Origin: Semisulcospira habei
Lineage: Eukaryota; Mollusca; Gastropoda; Semisulcospiridae
Reading direction: 5' to 3'
Length of the DNA stretch: 64,000 nt
Assembly: GCA_036245525.1 (NCBI GenBank)
Contig: BTPG01000007.1
Location: forward strand, 165,688,976 to 165,752,975
The notes under the pieces are model-generated. The model worked only from the letters and a program-made list of their open reading frames with translations, searched no databases and was not told the DNA's origin. Positions 1 through 9,657 of this stretch are shown piece by piece. Position numbers and translations under genes: made by a program. Positions within the stretch are counted from its first letter, which is position 1. Each line of letters begins with the position of its first letter.

Positions 1-921
1 GCCCGGTTTGCCACCACAGCCAAAGAATGGATCTCACGAAGAGGAGCGGTGGAACTAGGGTCCCAATTATCTTCTAATGCCCGAGCAATTGCCTGTGTTG
101 CGAGGTCTAGGAAACCGGAGCAAGCCAGAGTGTTGCGAATGAGAACAGCAGTCTTATCAACACCTCGAGGAACGCGAAAAAAGGCGGTACGGCGTCCACC
201 CGCCTAAAATTCCGCATCAGTTTTCCAGTGATGGCAAAGGACAGGAAAACACCTGAGAGTGGCCTGCATACCAGCTCTGGCGAAAACGTATATCGATGCC
301 CGTCGGCCACTTGGCATCCGAAAAGAAAACGGGCTCCTTACAAGTGGCGAGAGGTAACTGGGCCGAAAATGCGTCTGAGAGATCGTAGAAACCCGGCGGT
401 TGTGGGAGAGATTTAATCCGCTTGGGTGGAGGAGCGGAAGGACAAATATCCGCAGGAAGGAAACGTTGAATAAGGTCCGAGGCCGCCTCAATCGACCGCC
501 TGGTCTCGATATTTGGAGCGACGCGGGAGGAAGAGTCCGAATCATCGCAATGAGAGTCCGCTGAGAGGGAAAGCAGGGACGCAGGATGGTCACCAGAGAC
601 ACCCAAATTGGAGGTCGAATCGTTCGGGTGGAGACTGAGTACGTCGACGTTAATACCCTCCGGGACCAGTCGAGAAGAACGCGGAAGATCCCAGGAGGAA
701 GGTGAATGCAGTAGACTCGACAGACGAGAGCAGCGCCGAGAAGACTGTTCGCCTGAACGATGTACGTGTGGTGAAAGTCTACTAGCCGGGGTGCTGGGGG
801 GACCGGAAGGCCCGCCACGCCGAGCGAAGGATCATAAAGAAAAGAGCGATGGTGATGTTTAGACGGATTTTTGTGAACGACTGAACGGTGTTTGCGCGGT
901 GACCGGGTACCCGCCGGGGCG
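1..921 (-). pseudogene. Gag C-terminal part of E0, frameshifted
   Basis: The 217-606 reading frame contains KSLPQPPGF, then KWPTGIDI and QSWYAGHSQ, aligning with the E-I gag C-terminal part (KSLPQPPGF, KWPTDLDI, QSWYAGHSQ). A stop ends that frame near 217. Homology resumes in another frame below about 170 (PRGVDKTA, IRNTLACSGF, AVVANRA), matching E-I (PRGLDKTA, VRNTLACGGF, AVAANRA). At least one frameshift therefore breaks the gene, and it is cut by the window edge. Confidence 0.65.
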
Positions 922-2283
922 CTATGCGGTGGCAGGTCTCGCCGCGCCGAGCAAAGGGTCAGGAAGTGACTCGCAATGGCGACGCTGAGGCGGATAAGTT
1001 TCTACGCGCGGTGACCGGCTACGAGCCAGGGCGCTGCGCGGTGACCGGGTACAAACCGGGGCGCTAGGTAACACCGTGGGCATCACCGCGTCGTACAAAG
1101 TGTCAGGCTGGGACGGACTATGGCGACGCTTAGGTGGAAAATTGTTTGAACGGTGTGTGCGCGTAGACCGGCTACGAGCCAGGGCACTGCGCGGTGACCG
1201 GTTACAAACCGGGGCGCTAGGGGACACCGGGAGCCTCTCCGCACCGTGTAAAGTGTCAGGAAGTGACAAACGATAGGAACGCTTATGTGGAACGGTATCT
1301 GATCGGTGTATGCGCGGTGACCGGTTAAAAGCCGGGGCGCTGCGCGGTGACCGGGTACGAACTGGAACGCTAGTGAACACCGGGGGCCTCGCCACGCCGT
1401 GCACAGAGTCATGACGTGACAATCTATGGCGACGCTTAGGCGAAAAGGTGGAGGTGAGCAAGGCCACATCAGATTGATCGTTAACCGGGCTAGAGGTAAT
1501 CGTATACTGGTGTCCCGTCCCCCGAGTTAGAGCGGTACTTCGCCGCAAGTGACCCGTCTTCGTAGATCGGGTGCGAGTGACTGATAGGAAACGGATTTCC
1601 TGAGAGCGAGAACGCATATGAGAGGAAACAAACTTACCTCCCTCAGCAGAAGAGACAGCATCTGTAACCTTGTCCATTGAGATAGAAGAAGATACCTGTA
1701 AGGGTACTCGAACTGGGACATGGGGGTGAAGGGTGAGGGAGCGAACGAAGTCCAGGGACTGAGAACAACTGGACAACTCGTCGACTGCGGCCGAATTGGG
1801 AGGGGCTGGTGGGACTGGAGCCGTAAAAAAAGGAATGGGGCGCTTGCGCTGGTAAAAGCTCCACATTTGAGACCAACGGTCTTCCTCCCAAGCTGTGCAA
1901 GTAGGGCAGGTTTTATCGGAAGCACAGCCCGAGCACGGAAGGCAGCGCAAATGTGAATCCGACAACCACTGGAATTTGCCGCAGGAGGTGCACGTTCTTA
2001 GTTGACCACTGCAACAAATCATGCAAACAGGGGATAACCGCGCGGGGTCGGGACCACGAAGGCCACGCGTACAACCGTTGTAACGACCGATGTAACGACC
2101 AAATACGAAGTCGAAAGAAAAGGCCAAAATGCCGTAATTCCACGGAAATTGCGCCAGTAAGCAGTAATCGCCGGGCGAGACAATGTCCGAGGCCTTATCT
2201 GGCCATCGGGGAAGTTCGAGACCGACAAAACGAAGGAGAAATACGAGAAGAAATACGGAGACTGTAAAAAACGAAACCGACAA
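922..2283 (-). CDS. Gag-like ORF of E0, N-terminal part
   Basis: The ORF is 453 codons. About 110 residues in, it has a cysteine cluster, C-x2-C-x12-C-x2-C-x2-C-x5-C-x2-C, followed by a Trp-rich WSQxWSFY motif. The same arrangement recurs in E-I (10-11.3 kb) and, broken, in E-II. The downstream half is Arg/Ser/Pro-rich and built of about 50-residue repeats containing RSPRSALARSRS-like segments. A likely 3' splice site (TTGTTGCAG) ends at 2009, just upstream of the Cys cluster, so residues encoded above about 2008 may be intronic and the real start is probably in an upstream exon. Position before RT and the Cys cluster support a nucleic-acid-binding Gag role; this is inferred, since I recognise no characterised domain. 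Confidence 0.6.
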   Translation of the reverse strand: MSVSFFTVSVFLLVFLLRFVGLELPRWPDKASDIVSPGDYCLLAQFPWNYGILAFSFDFVFGRYIGRYNGCTRGLRGPDPARLSPVCMICCSGQLRTCTSCGKFQWLSDSHLRCLPCSGCASDKTCPTCTAWEEDRWSQMWSFYQRKRPIPFFTAPVPPAPPNSAAVDELSSCSQSLDFVRSLTLHPHVPVRVPLQVSSSISMDKVTDAVSSAEGGKFVSSHMRSRSQEIRFLSVTRTRSTKTGHLRRSTALTRGTGHQYTITSSPVNDQSDVALLTSTFSPKRRHRLSRHDSVHGVARPPVFTSVPVRTRSPRSAPAFNRSPRIHRSDTVPHKRSYRLSLPDTLHGAERLPVSPSAPVCNRSPRSALARSRSTRTHRSNNFPPKRRHSPSQPDTLYDAVMPTVLPSAPVCTRSPRSALARSRSPRVETYPPQRRHCESLPDPLLGAARPATA

Positions 2284-2485
2284 AATGGCAGTTAAGAATG
2301 AACTTAGAAATAACGTCCTCTCGCGAGATCGGGAAGGGAGGCCACTGATGGGATGGGGTAGCTGCTAGCTAGAAGTACGTCCCTGGTTGTGTAGCAACAC
2401 ACAACAATTTTGGAGGCTGAAATTGACAGGCCAAGTATATCTTCCTATCAGTAATACCATCGGTAAAGTTTTTGATGAAACAAAA

Positions 2486-3052
2486 ATGCCAGCAGATTTG
2501 TTTATTTAGTCCTTTTCTAAGGTTGTCACTATCACTAGCGGACATCAGTGTCGTCAATCTCAATAGTATGGCGATTCGATTCGTGTGTTCGCTGCTGTCT
2601 ATTCTCCGTTTATGTGTGTGTATGGGAAAGTAATTTCGAGCGCGTGTACACACTAAGAAGTATTTCATTACTAGTGAGCATAAGGAGCTTGCTAATGTGA
2701 CAGTATGCGCATATTTAGCGTTTTTGCATTGCAGACAGGCAAGCATCAAGATGGAGTCTTTCTGGTCTGCAAGGGATTATGGGAAGGAAAACATATCCAG
2801 CAAGCACATGAATTGAATATTAATTTGCTTGTCATGTAATATATCAGTACATGTGCCAAAGAAGGGGAATTTTATGGAGTGGATACATGTAGCTATAACA
2901 GCTCGGACATGTGAAGGCTTCAGCAGGTCCTTGGGAAGCTACCCGTTTTTTCTGCTCCATGCATTTCTCCGTGGCAGATCAAAGCAGGGCTGTTGAATGA
3001 CAATCAACAAACTGACCATACCCAACATTTTGTAAAGTGACCGCTGACGTAC
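2486..3052. other. CIT intron sequence
   Basis: This lies between the 5' end of E0 and the donor of the CIT exon at 3053-3148. I translated the minus strand looking for the next kinase exon (DIKPEN) and did not find it. No other structure is evident. Confidence 0.5.
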
Positions 3053-3148
3053 CGATGCAGATATCCCATTTGGTGTAGATCGTTTATTGCCACGGCCATC
3101 TCTGCCAAGTAAAATCTCGCCATGTCCTCTTCAAGCTGGTCATCATGC
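3053..3148 (-). CDS. CIT: Citron kinase exon, alphaE helix to the start of the HRD motif
   Basis: A 96-bp exon that I found by minus-strand translation. It encodes HDDQLEEDMARFYLAEMA and then DLHQMGYLHR. In AGC kinases this is the alphaE segment leading to the catalytic HRD; the exon stops after His-Arg, so the Asp is in the next exon, outside the window. The acceptor is GCGCAG ending at 3149; the donor is CG followed by GTACGT. Phase joins exactly with the exon at 3844-3992 (AG+G = Arg). Alignment is with citron Rho-interacting kinase, which acts in cytokinesis at the midbody. MRCK, ROCK and DMPK are related, but the N-terminal exons fit citron best. Confidence 0.87.
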
Positions 3149-3843
3149 CTGCGCACACAAAATGAAAATAAATCACAAAATGTTATCAGACCCTGGGATA
3201 CCCCACCCCACCGCTCTCAATCCATCTGCAAGAGGCACAGATTTTCATGGAAATCTGTACCTCCTGCTTGCTGATATTATCCCGAGTTATACCCGAAGAC
3301 AGAACGAGACAGATTTTAATGAAGCCCTGCATTTTTATGTGCCTCATTCTGGCTGATTTTAGCTCTATTTGCACCACCTGATAGCAGCTATCTCAGTATC
3401 TGTGTTATTCACATGGTTGTCCCATCTTGAAGAACTGGTACTTAGAGTCTTCAGAGTGGACAACTCAAACATATGTGAATCTCGACCTTATGGCTCAATA
3501 TGTAAATATTTCTTGTCCTAGAGTATCTTTAATTGGACCCATTAAATGCTGTGGCAAGGCCAACACTGTCCAGCTGCAAGAGACAAAAACCGTCACGAGC
3601 CACCGCTGTCACAGGACTCATGAGAATTACCGTCTCTTGTTTAGTCATCATGCCTACTTCTGGTCCCATTAATCTTTGTTCTTCACGCAAAAATATCGGT
3701 CAGTGAGCACTGGTTTCAGACACAAAATTGGTCACCAGTGGCAGCGAAGGAGTCGAAGTAAAAGTTTGGAATAACACCCACAAGTCTTTCCCTATTGTAC
3801 AATAGGGCCACACAAGTTCAAACTTTACACAACATAGAATCAC
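3149..3843. other. CIT intron with a small palindrome
   Basis: An intron of about 695 bp between two citron kinase exons. At 3227-3267 there is a short imperfect palindrome (AGAGGCACAGATTTTC ... GAAATCTGTACCTCC), resembling the hairpins at 54740-54815 and 58700-58765. Nothing else is recognisable. Confidence 0.5.
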
Positions 3844-3992
3844 CTAGAAAGGAGTGAGAGCAAATCGCCACCAGGGTGAAAATCCATCACCAGGTACAAA
3901 CTACTGGCATCCTGAAAGGCAAAGTGTAGCTTGGTCAGCCAGGGGCTGTCCGCTTGAGCCATAATGTCTCGCTCCTCCTCAAAGAAAGATAT
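3844..3992 (-). CDS. CIT: Citron kinase exon, alphaC helix to hinge
   Basis: A 149-bp exon encoding [13 protein letters not shown], then [13 protein letters not shown], then [17 protein letters not shown]. This contains the alphaC glutamate, the beta4-beta5 strands and the hinge with the PGGDLLSLL motif typical of citron, MRCK and ROCK kinases. The acceptor ends in GTTGAAG at 3993; the donor is CTAG followed by GTGATT at 3843. Joined in phase 0 to the exon ending at 17901, it restores LLAQPD-ISFFEEE, paralleling vertebrate citron. The intron separating it from that exon is about 13.9 kb and contains the DIRS array. Confidence 0.92.
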
Positions 3993-5336
3993 CTTCAACA
4001 GACAAAAAGGAATAACGTGATTTATTTACATTATTGATGCACTTCCCAGTCAAGTACTGAAGTGAAAATGTCAGACAAATGATGCCTTCAACAGAAAACA
4101 TTGACACTATAGTGACTATGTAACTTATTCATGCTATTTCTGATGCAGTACAAAGTCAGAGCTGCCAACCCCCAAAATTAATTTCAGTAATGGAAAATCA
4201 GAATTTCAGTAATTTTCCAAGGAACTTCAGTAATTACCTCGCAGAATGTAGTGCACTAAGAAGCCACACATTATATATTAAAAAAAGTCCTGCAATTCTA
4301 TCCACATCAGTCCAGATATCCGTTTGCTAAACTTTTATTTCTTCTTACTTCTTCCTTCTCTCTGCTTCAAGAGCGTCAGCTGTGTCAGACTTGCACTATA
4401 TGCACCAAGAAGCCACACATTTTAAAAAAAGTCCACATCAGTCCACATATCTGCTAACTTTTTTTGATTCCTGCTTCATTCTTCTCTCTGCTTCAAGAGC
4501 TTCAGCTGTGGCAGACTTGAAAACACAGTCAAAGCAGGCAGTCCCCTGCATCTTGGTCCCCATGCCGGGGCTGAAAAACTTTGAGATTTTGGCCACTTCT
4601 ACAACTTCGCCTCTACTCTTGTGCCGACTGCCTTCGCAATGGCGCTGAACATCATTAAATCCTCCATGTCAAATGCTGAATTCGCACAAACATCACATCT
4701 CACGTAATCCGGTTTCACTGTAGGCTTGATAAACGGGTATTTATCTATGTAACTACACTGTACCTCTGTAAACCTGGCCCGGTGGAACGGGTGTTCTTTT
4801 GTTCATTTCTCCCACCACTGCTACCAGCATCACATTTTCTCTTCACTGACATCTTTGCAACACAGAACAGTGATGTGACAACAGCAATACGATTAGCTGC
4901 TAAAAATTACAACTCGAGCACTGACTGGTTATTAAATTGTCTTTCGTCACAAGCTATGCGCATGATTGGTTTGACGTGCAAAGCCGAATGTCTGCATAGG
5001 CGCCAGAGCAAAAAAAAAATAATAATAATAATAAAGTTAAATTTCCGTAAACAAATCACGCATTTCCATACTTCCTTAACCAAAACCAATTTCAGTAACA
5101 AATTACAGAAATTTTGTAAGGATTGGCATTACTGGTCAAACAATCAAAGAATGATATATTTTCAACAGAAATAAAGAAATCTTGTAATCTATTATCTATT
5201 AATTCAATTAATGACGCTATACAGGTCAGCCTCAGCTTACTGCAATAACTGGTAGTGACAAAGTCAAGGTGGTAGTGACAAAGTCAAGCTGCAATATTCG
5301 CTTGTAGATGCCAAGAAAATATACACAGCAAGCAAA
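3993..5336. other. CIT intron, left of the DIRS array
   Basis: AT-rich intron sequence without gene signals apart from the direct repeat listed separately. A short duplicated motif (GGTAGTGACAAAGTCAAG) lies at about 5250-5286. The segment ends at an ATGCAT hexamer where hairpin unit A begins. Confidence 0.5.
4248..4524. repeat. Local tandem duplication, two units
   Basis: Two adjacent copies of roughly 110-145 bp run from AAGAAGCCACACATT through CCACATCAGTCCA and TCTCTGCTTCAAGAGC to CAGCTGTG.CAGACTTG. The first spans about 4258-4394 and the second about 4409-4523. The second lacks some internal bases. The origin is unknown. Confidence 0.7.
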
Positions 5337-5625
5337 ATGCATTTTTCTTTAAAAGGTATTTTTTCGAAAAATACTTACCGATGACATGACCTTATGGAAG
5401 TGTCTACTACTTACTCAATTCTAGCCTAAGAGCTCGTTGTGTTACCACACAACCCGAGGGGGCCGAGAGTTGTCTCCCGATACTGCCCATCCAGAACCGA
5501 GTACCCATAATTCCTCAGTCAGGATACTTAGCTCACCAGCGGCAAGCGGGGCAGGTGGGAGGGTCGTCTGAGTCATGTAATCGGTAAGTATTTTTCGAAA
5601 AAATACCTTTTAAAGAAAAATTAAT
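5337..5625. mobile_element. Hairpin unit A of the DIRS array
   Basis: About 280 bp with near-perfect terminal inverted repeats of about 48 bp: the left starts TTTTTCTTTAAAAGG and reaches ACTTACCGATGACATGA; the right is its complement with one or two changes. The interior (about 5390-5525) is the reverse complement of the 5' leader of E-II (17365-17535), differing by two substitutions and one 20-bp deletion. Then comes about 60 bp (CAGCGGCAAGCGGGGCAGG region) shared with unit B but not with the leaders. The unit is flanked by ATGCAT at 5337 and ATTAAT at 5620. It has no ORF. It is either a non-autonomous element or the displaced 3' module of E-II. Confidence 0.75.
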
Positions 5626-5937
5626 TTTTCTCTAAAATATATTTTTTCGAAAAATACTTACCGATGACATTACTGTCTGGAAGTGTCTACTACTTACTCA
5701 ATTTTAGCCTAAGAACTTGTTGTGTTCCTTCATCACCCGGGAGGCACTCGGGGAACCCTCATTAGGGCTGAGAGTAGCCTCCCGTCCCAGTCCAGTCAGG
5801 CGTCCACTACGTGGCCCAATCACAAATCAGTCGTGATACTTAGCTTACCAGCGGCAAGCGGGGCAGGTGGGAGGGTCCTTTGAGTAATGTCATCGGTAAG
5901 TATTTTTCGAAAAAATATATTTTAGAGAAAAATTAAT
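5620..5937. mobile_element. Hairpin unit B of the DIRS array
   Basis: About 306 bp with terminal inverted repeats of at least 48 bp that look perfect (AATTTTTCTCTAAAATATAT ... ACTTACCGATGACATTACT). The interior 5650-5830 is the reverse complement of the E-I leader (11779-11960) with only one mismatch noticed over about 165 bp. It then has the same 60-bp tail as unit A. Both edges are ATTAAT hexamers shared with the neighbouring units. Read from inside, each arm carries GGTAAGTA, a good splice-donor consensus, where the DIRS bodies have GGTAATGT. Confidence 0.75.
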
Positions 5938-5984
5938 TTGTTTCCTCAAAAACATTACCGATGACATTACTGTCTGGAAGAATG
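5938..5984 (+). repeat. E-I 3' inverted terminal repeat
   Basis: Reads TTTGTTTCCTCAAAAACATT, then ACCGATGACATTACTGTCTG, then GAAG. Its complement is at 11925-11970. It starts right after the ATTAAT joint with unit B. Confidence 0.85.
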
Positions 5985-7134
5985 GCGAAAAGGTGGAGGG
6001 TGCCGCGCCCAAATACCATCCGAAAGGGCAGACGACAGAGCCCCACACCCATTCGCCAAACTCCCGACAATTTTAGCTAAGTGCCTACCTACGGCGCTTC
6101 CGGCGCCGGGAGGGAGTGTTGCGCTGTGGCGATGTCCCCCCACCAGTGCGAGATTCTCTCGCTGGCCCGACAGATCCCTGAGGTAGAAGCGGGCGAATGT
6201 TGACTCTGCCCGCCAGCCCACTGCTGCCACAAGACCTGGATCTCTCGCCTGCCTCCGTAAGGCGGGCACGTTGCCGCATAAGCGTCTCTCCGTAAGAGTA
6301 CGCAGGCTTTTGCAAATGAGATCTCTTATGATGATGTTCGGACAATTTACTGCGCGAAGTATGTCGCGGTATGCGTGCCTCCGTAAGGCAAACGCTACGC
6401 CCTAAGGTGGACTCCCCGTAAGAGTCAGCAGGCGGTGTCCGTTTAGAAATCGAACTGCACAATTGCGATCGAAGGTGGCACTCGTGGCCATGGCCCGAAC
6501 CTCGTGTGCGCGGATCCTGAGCCGCCTCGCCCCGTCAGGGGAAAGATCCTGATAGGCAGACCGAATGACCCAACGTAGCCAGGAAGATATTGTCTGAGCT
6601 GTTATGTCATTTCTTTTGGGGTCAAAGGTAGAAGAGGCGTGATCGTCCTCGGCGGACGGGCTTGTATCTGCGTATGGAAATGCGTAAGGCGCGCACGGGA
6701 TCCTGTTGGCGCGTCTCCTTAGAAAAGGTCGCGTGTTTCAAAGGTCGAATATTCATGACCTGGGGGGCAGTCAAAGGAGACCGGGTCTTGGCGAGGAAGG
6801 GCTGGTCTGTGAGTAATTGTACAGAACCATTCGCTCGGAATTGGAGGCAGGTAGAACTCGCTGACAGAGCGTGTAGTTCGCTTACCCTGGCCGCCGAGGC
6901 TAAGGCCAAAAGGAAGCATGTCTTCCGTGTCACATCCGCGAAGCTAGCCAGGGAAAGGGGTTCAAATCTGTCCGAATTAAGCCACGTCAAGACCCAGGGT
7001 AGGTCCCAGCGAGGAATCAGAGAGCGGGGGACCGGACGCTGCAGTCCAAAATGTGCCATCAGGTCTGCGAGATCTTTACATGCGCCAGGGTAGGACTTTG
7101 GGGACGAGAACCGTCGGTGGAAAGGCATACGCAA
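5967..7134 (-). pseudogene. Tyrosine recombinase of E-I, frameshifted and interrupted
   Basis: Catalytic residues of a phage-integrase-type recombinase are visible in order: Arg in ASAARVSELHAL (frame 6622-7134), the HxxR box as RAHEVRAMATS (about 6478-6510) and the nucleophile Tyr in FARFYLRDL (about 6180-6205). The first part ends in a stop at 6622; homology continues one base out of frame (RNDITAQTISSWLRW), so there is a frameshift near 6626. Between HxxR and Tyr, a 217-bp copy of gag sequence (6234-6450) interrupts the gene. E-II, though decayed, runs from HxxR to the Tyr region without this insert. The enzyme would integrate the circular cDNA; this copy must be inactive. Confidence 0.85.
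6234..6450 (-). repeat. Gag segment inserted in the recombinase gene
   Basis: 6234-6450 aligns almost without gaps to 10427-10643 in the gag repeat region of the same element. Shared landmarks are GGATCTCTCGCC, CTCTCCGTAAGAG, CGCCCTAAGG and TCCGTTTAGAAATC. It is in the same orientation as gag. It gives the reading frame PADSYGES, GRSVCLTEARIPRH and GERSRS that otherwise belongs to gag. Confidence 0.85.
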
Positions 7135-8821
7135 TCAGTCCATCCCACGGAATGGATAGCGCATCGACCGCCCAGGCGAGAGGGTCGGGAATGGGGGAGA
7201 CGAAGAGGGGAAGTTGATGATTCCACCTTGTGGCAAATAAGTCGATCATGGGAGTCTCCCAGTGAGCGCAGATCATCTGAAAGATGTCCGGGTGAAGAGT
7301 CCATTCCGTGTGGAGAAGTTGGCCGCGTCGAGAGAGGGAGTCGGCCAAGACGTTCAAGCGTCCGGGGATATGTCGAGCTCGGAGAGAGATGCCGCGGTCC
7401 TCGCACCAGCACATCAGGCGGTAGAGGAGAATGCAAAGATCCGGAGAGTGTGTACCTCCCTGCTTCTGAATGTATGAGACGACCGTAGTGTTGTCCGACA
7501 GGACAAGAAGCGTCTGGTTGCAAAGGTGGACTTCCCACACCATGAGCGCCTGCCACACTGCTTGTAGCTCGAGCCAGTTGATGTGTCTGTCTGTCAGGTC
7601 CGGTGTCCAGAGGCCGGACGTCGAAAGGAAACTCGGAAGCAGGTGTGCACCCCACCCAGCGAGACTCGCATCCACACAGAGCGAGAGCTGAGGAGGCGGT
7701 GAGGCAAGAGGGACTCCCGAAGCTAGCCAAGAAGTGTCCATCCAACGCCGTAGGTGAGAGTGAAGGATTGGAGACACCGGCACCAGGGCATCGAGGTCGC
7801 CGGAGGATGGCCTCCAATGAAGCTGGAGGTGTAACGGAAGTGGGCGGGAGTGAAGACGAACCAGGGGGAGGAGATCCGCCGCTGCATTCATCAAGCCGAG
7901 GAGTTGCAGCCAGACTCTGGCGGGAACGCATTCCGACCGGGCAACCCGAGAAGTGAGGGAGGGTAACTTCGTGATCCGAGGTTCCGGTAAACACACACGG
8001 TTGAGGTCGGTCGCAAATTCCATCCCAAGATGAATAAACCGGCGAGATGGAGAGAGGTCCGACTTGCGGGCATGGAGGAGAAATCCCAAGCGGGACAAGA
8101 GCAGGAGTAGAGCGTCCCTGTCCATCCGCAGCACCGACTCCAACGCATTCCTCAAGAGAAGGTCGTCGAAGTAGTTGGAGATCGGACTGGAGGAGGACTG
8201 TCGAGCCTTGGCGACGACTGCATCCATGATGCGAGTGAAAACCCACGGGCTGAGGTTGAGACCGAAGGGAAGGGCGCGAAACTGGTAGATCACGCCTTCG
8301 AAAGTGAAGCGGAGATACCGTCTGGATGCCGGATGTATGGGAACATGGAGATACGCATCTGAAAGATCGAGGCTGACTGCAAAATCCATAGGTTGCACAG
8401 CGACCCGGAGCGTCCGGGTGGTCTCCATGCGAAAAGTCGGAGCCAGTATAAACTTGTTCAGCGCCGAGAGATCGATGACAGGACGCCACTTTCCGTCTGG
8501 CTTCGGAACTACGAATATGTGGCTGTAAAATGCCGGGGAGTGGAGACGAGACACTACCTCCGTGGCAGCCTTCTGTAGAAGGGAGGCTACCTCTCCGCGC
8601 AAGGCGATAGCTCTTAACTCGTCGGATGGAACGTCTGTCCATACCGGAGATCGTCTCAACGGCGGAGGGGAACGGAACGAAATCGAGAGACCCTCGGAGA
8701 TGGTAGTAAGGACCCAAGGGTCGTCCGGTAGCAGCGCCCGCCATACGTCGCTGCAAAGGGCCAGTGTCCCGCCGACCAGAGACTCCCGAGGGGTCGGCGG
8801 GAACTGGAACGGAAGGTAGTC
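7076..8821 (-). CDS. DIRS-type reverse transcriptase-RNase H of E-I
   Basis: The frame is open from 7076 to beyond 8821. I place the beginning upstream of the TTG at 8659 because DVWRALLPDDPWVLTTI and FRSPPPLRRSPVW, typical of this family, precede it; the frame overlaps the end of gag (stop 8820-8822) at a one-base offset. RT motifs in order: VPKPDGKWRPVIDLSALN, SLDLSDAYLHVPI (catalytic Asp), LPFGLNLSPWVF and YFDDLL (the YxDD box). RNase H follows: LCVDASLAGWG, WLELQAVWQAL, LVLSDNTTV and HIPGRLNVLADSLSR hold the acidic and His residues. The end (LFATRWNHQLPLFVS) is the usual DIRS tail before the recombinase. Of the E-I ORFs this is the best preserved. How it is translated (frameshift or reinitiation) cannot be told. 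Confidence 0.88.
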   Translation of the reverse strand, partial: DYLPFQFPPTPRESLVGGTLALCSDVWRALLPDDPWVLTTISEGLSISFRSPPPLRRSPVWTDVPSDELRAIALRGEVASLLQKAATEVVSRLHSPAFYSHIFVVPKPDGKWRPVIDLSALNKFILAPTFRMETTRTLRVAVQPMDFAVSLDLSDAYLHVPIHPASRRYLRFTFEGVIYQFRALPFGLNLSPWVFTRIMDAVVAKARQSSSSPISNYFDDLLLRNALESVLRMDRDALLLLLSRLGFLLHARKSDLSPSRRFIHLGMEFATDLNRVCLPEPRITKLPSLTSRVARSECVPARVWLQLLGLMNAAADLLPLVRLHSRPLPLHLQLHWRPSSGDLDALVPVSPILHSHLRRWMDTSWLASGVPLASPPPQLSLCVDASLAGWGAHLLPSFLSTSGLWTPDLTDRHINWLELQAVWQALMVWEVHLCNQTLLVLSDNTTVVSYIQKQGGTHSPDLCILLYRLMCWCEDRGISLRARHIPGRLNVLADSLSRRGQLLHTEWTLHPDIFQMICAHWETPMIDLFATRWNHQLPLFVSPIPDPLAWAVDALSIPWDGLIAYAFPPTVLVPKVLPWRM

Positions 8822-9642
8822 ATTGAAACCTGCCGCGGCCTCGACCAGGGCGGCGGGCAGGCTTGGGCCAGGAGGGGATAGAGGTCTGAACGGGTTTACC
8901 GCGGCCGAAAGTGGGAGCCCTCCGGGACGCGTTGGAATGACGGGGAATGAAGGTCGAAGAGGGTCTGGAGTTCCACAGGGCGCGACTCACGGCCTTGCGG
9001 GCGGCGTGAAAGCGAGAAGTGGAAAAGCCTTTGGGCCAGCGGTCTAAATTTCCGTCCTTTACTTTCTGCCAAGTCTCACCAAAGAGGAGACGTCCACCAA
9101 GAGGAGCCCGACGCAGTTGAGACTTCAAATCAGGGGGCAATCCATGACAGGCTTGTAGAACGGCATCCCGACGCATGAGATCACAGTTAGCAGCAGCCAC
9201 CATCGCGTTGACGGAAGAGTGATAAGCTGCCCGGTTAGCCGCGACCGCTAAAGTGAGGAGATCACCAAGAAGGGGTGAAGATTCTCGTGAGTCTTCAATG
9301 CGACGAATAAAAGCTTGCGTGATAAGCTCCAGAAAACCCCCACAGGCCAAGGTGTTCCGCACTAGGGACGCCGTCTTATCCAAACCACGCGGGAAAGTGT
9401 AACGTAGCTTAGAGTTGCCGCCAAGTTGCGCCACAACTGGAGGGTCCAACGTGGGAAGTGTGCACTGAAAAGACTGTGAATGGCCCGCGTACCAAGATTG
9501 GTGGAACGCGATGTCAAGGTCAGTCGGCCACTTGCGATCCGCAAAAAAGGAGGAGTCTTGTGAATCCGTGTGTAGATGAGCGGAGAATGAATCCCGCATA
9601 TCTTGAAATCCAGGCGGTTGAGGCAGCGACTTGAATCTCTTC
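8820..9642 (-). CDS. Gag C-terminal part of E-I
   Basis: The frame is open to a TAA at about 9641. It contains KSLPQPPGF, KWPTDLDIAFHQSWYAGHSQ and PRGLDKTASLVRNTLACGGF, and ends in a basic Gly/Arg tail (RRPGRGRGRF) suitable for nucleic-acid binding. Alignment with E0 shows it should continue from the upstream gag frame; here a frameshift and stop near 9640-9660, next to a G12 run at about 9690, separate the two. The function is inferred from position only. Confidence 0.65.
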
Positions 9643-9657
9643 TGTTACCGGTCCGAA

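Larger units (their letters stand above)
1..2485 (-). mobile_element. DIRS-like retrotransposon E0, 5' part (runs off left edge)
   Basis: The minus strand reads leader, gag N-terminal part, then gag C-terminal part to the window edge. The right (5') end at about 2436-2485 is a diverged version of the terminal repeat of the elements at 5.9-17.6 kb: it shares the core CATCGGTAA, a TTTTTGA stretch and the GAAACAAA end. A leader stretch around 2390-2440 also matches theirs (an ACACAA block and a GGCT..AATTGA block). Being clearly more diverged than the other copies, it looks older or from another subfamily. RT, RNase H and recombinase would lie left of position 1. It sits in the CIT intron after the exon at 3053-3148. 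Confidence 0.75.

Noticed and set aside
7059..8756. 565-codon minus-strand frame overlapping the RT
   Set aside because: It is the shifted shadow of the RT-RNase H frame; it shows no domain, whereas the overlapping frame has all RT and RNase H motifs.
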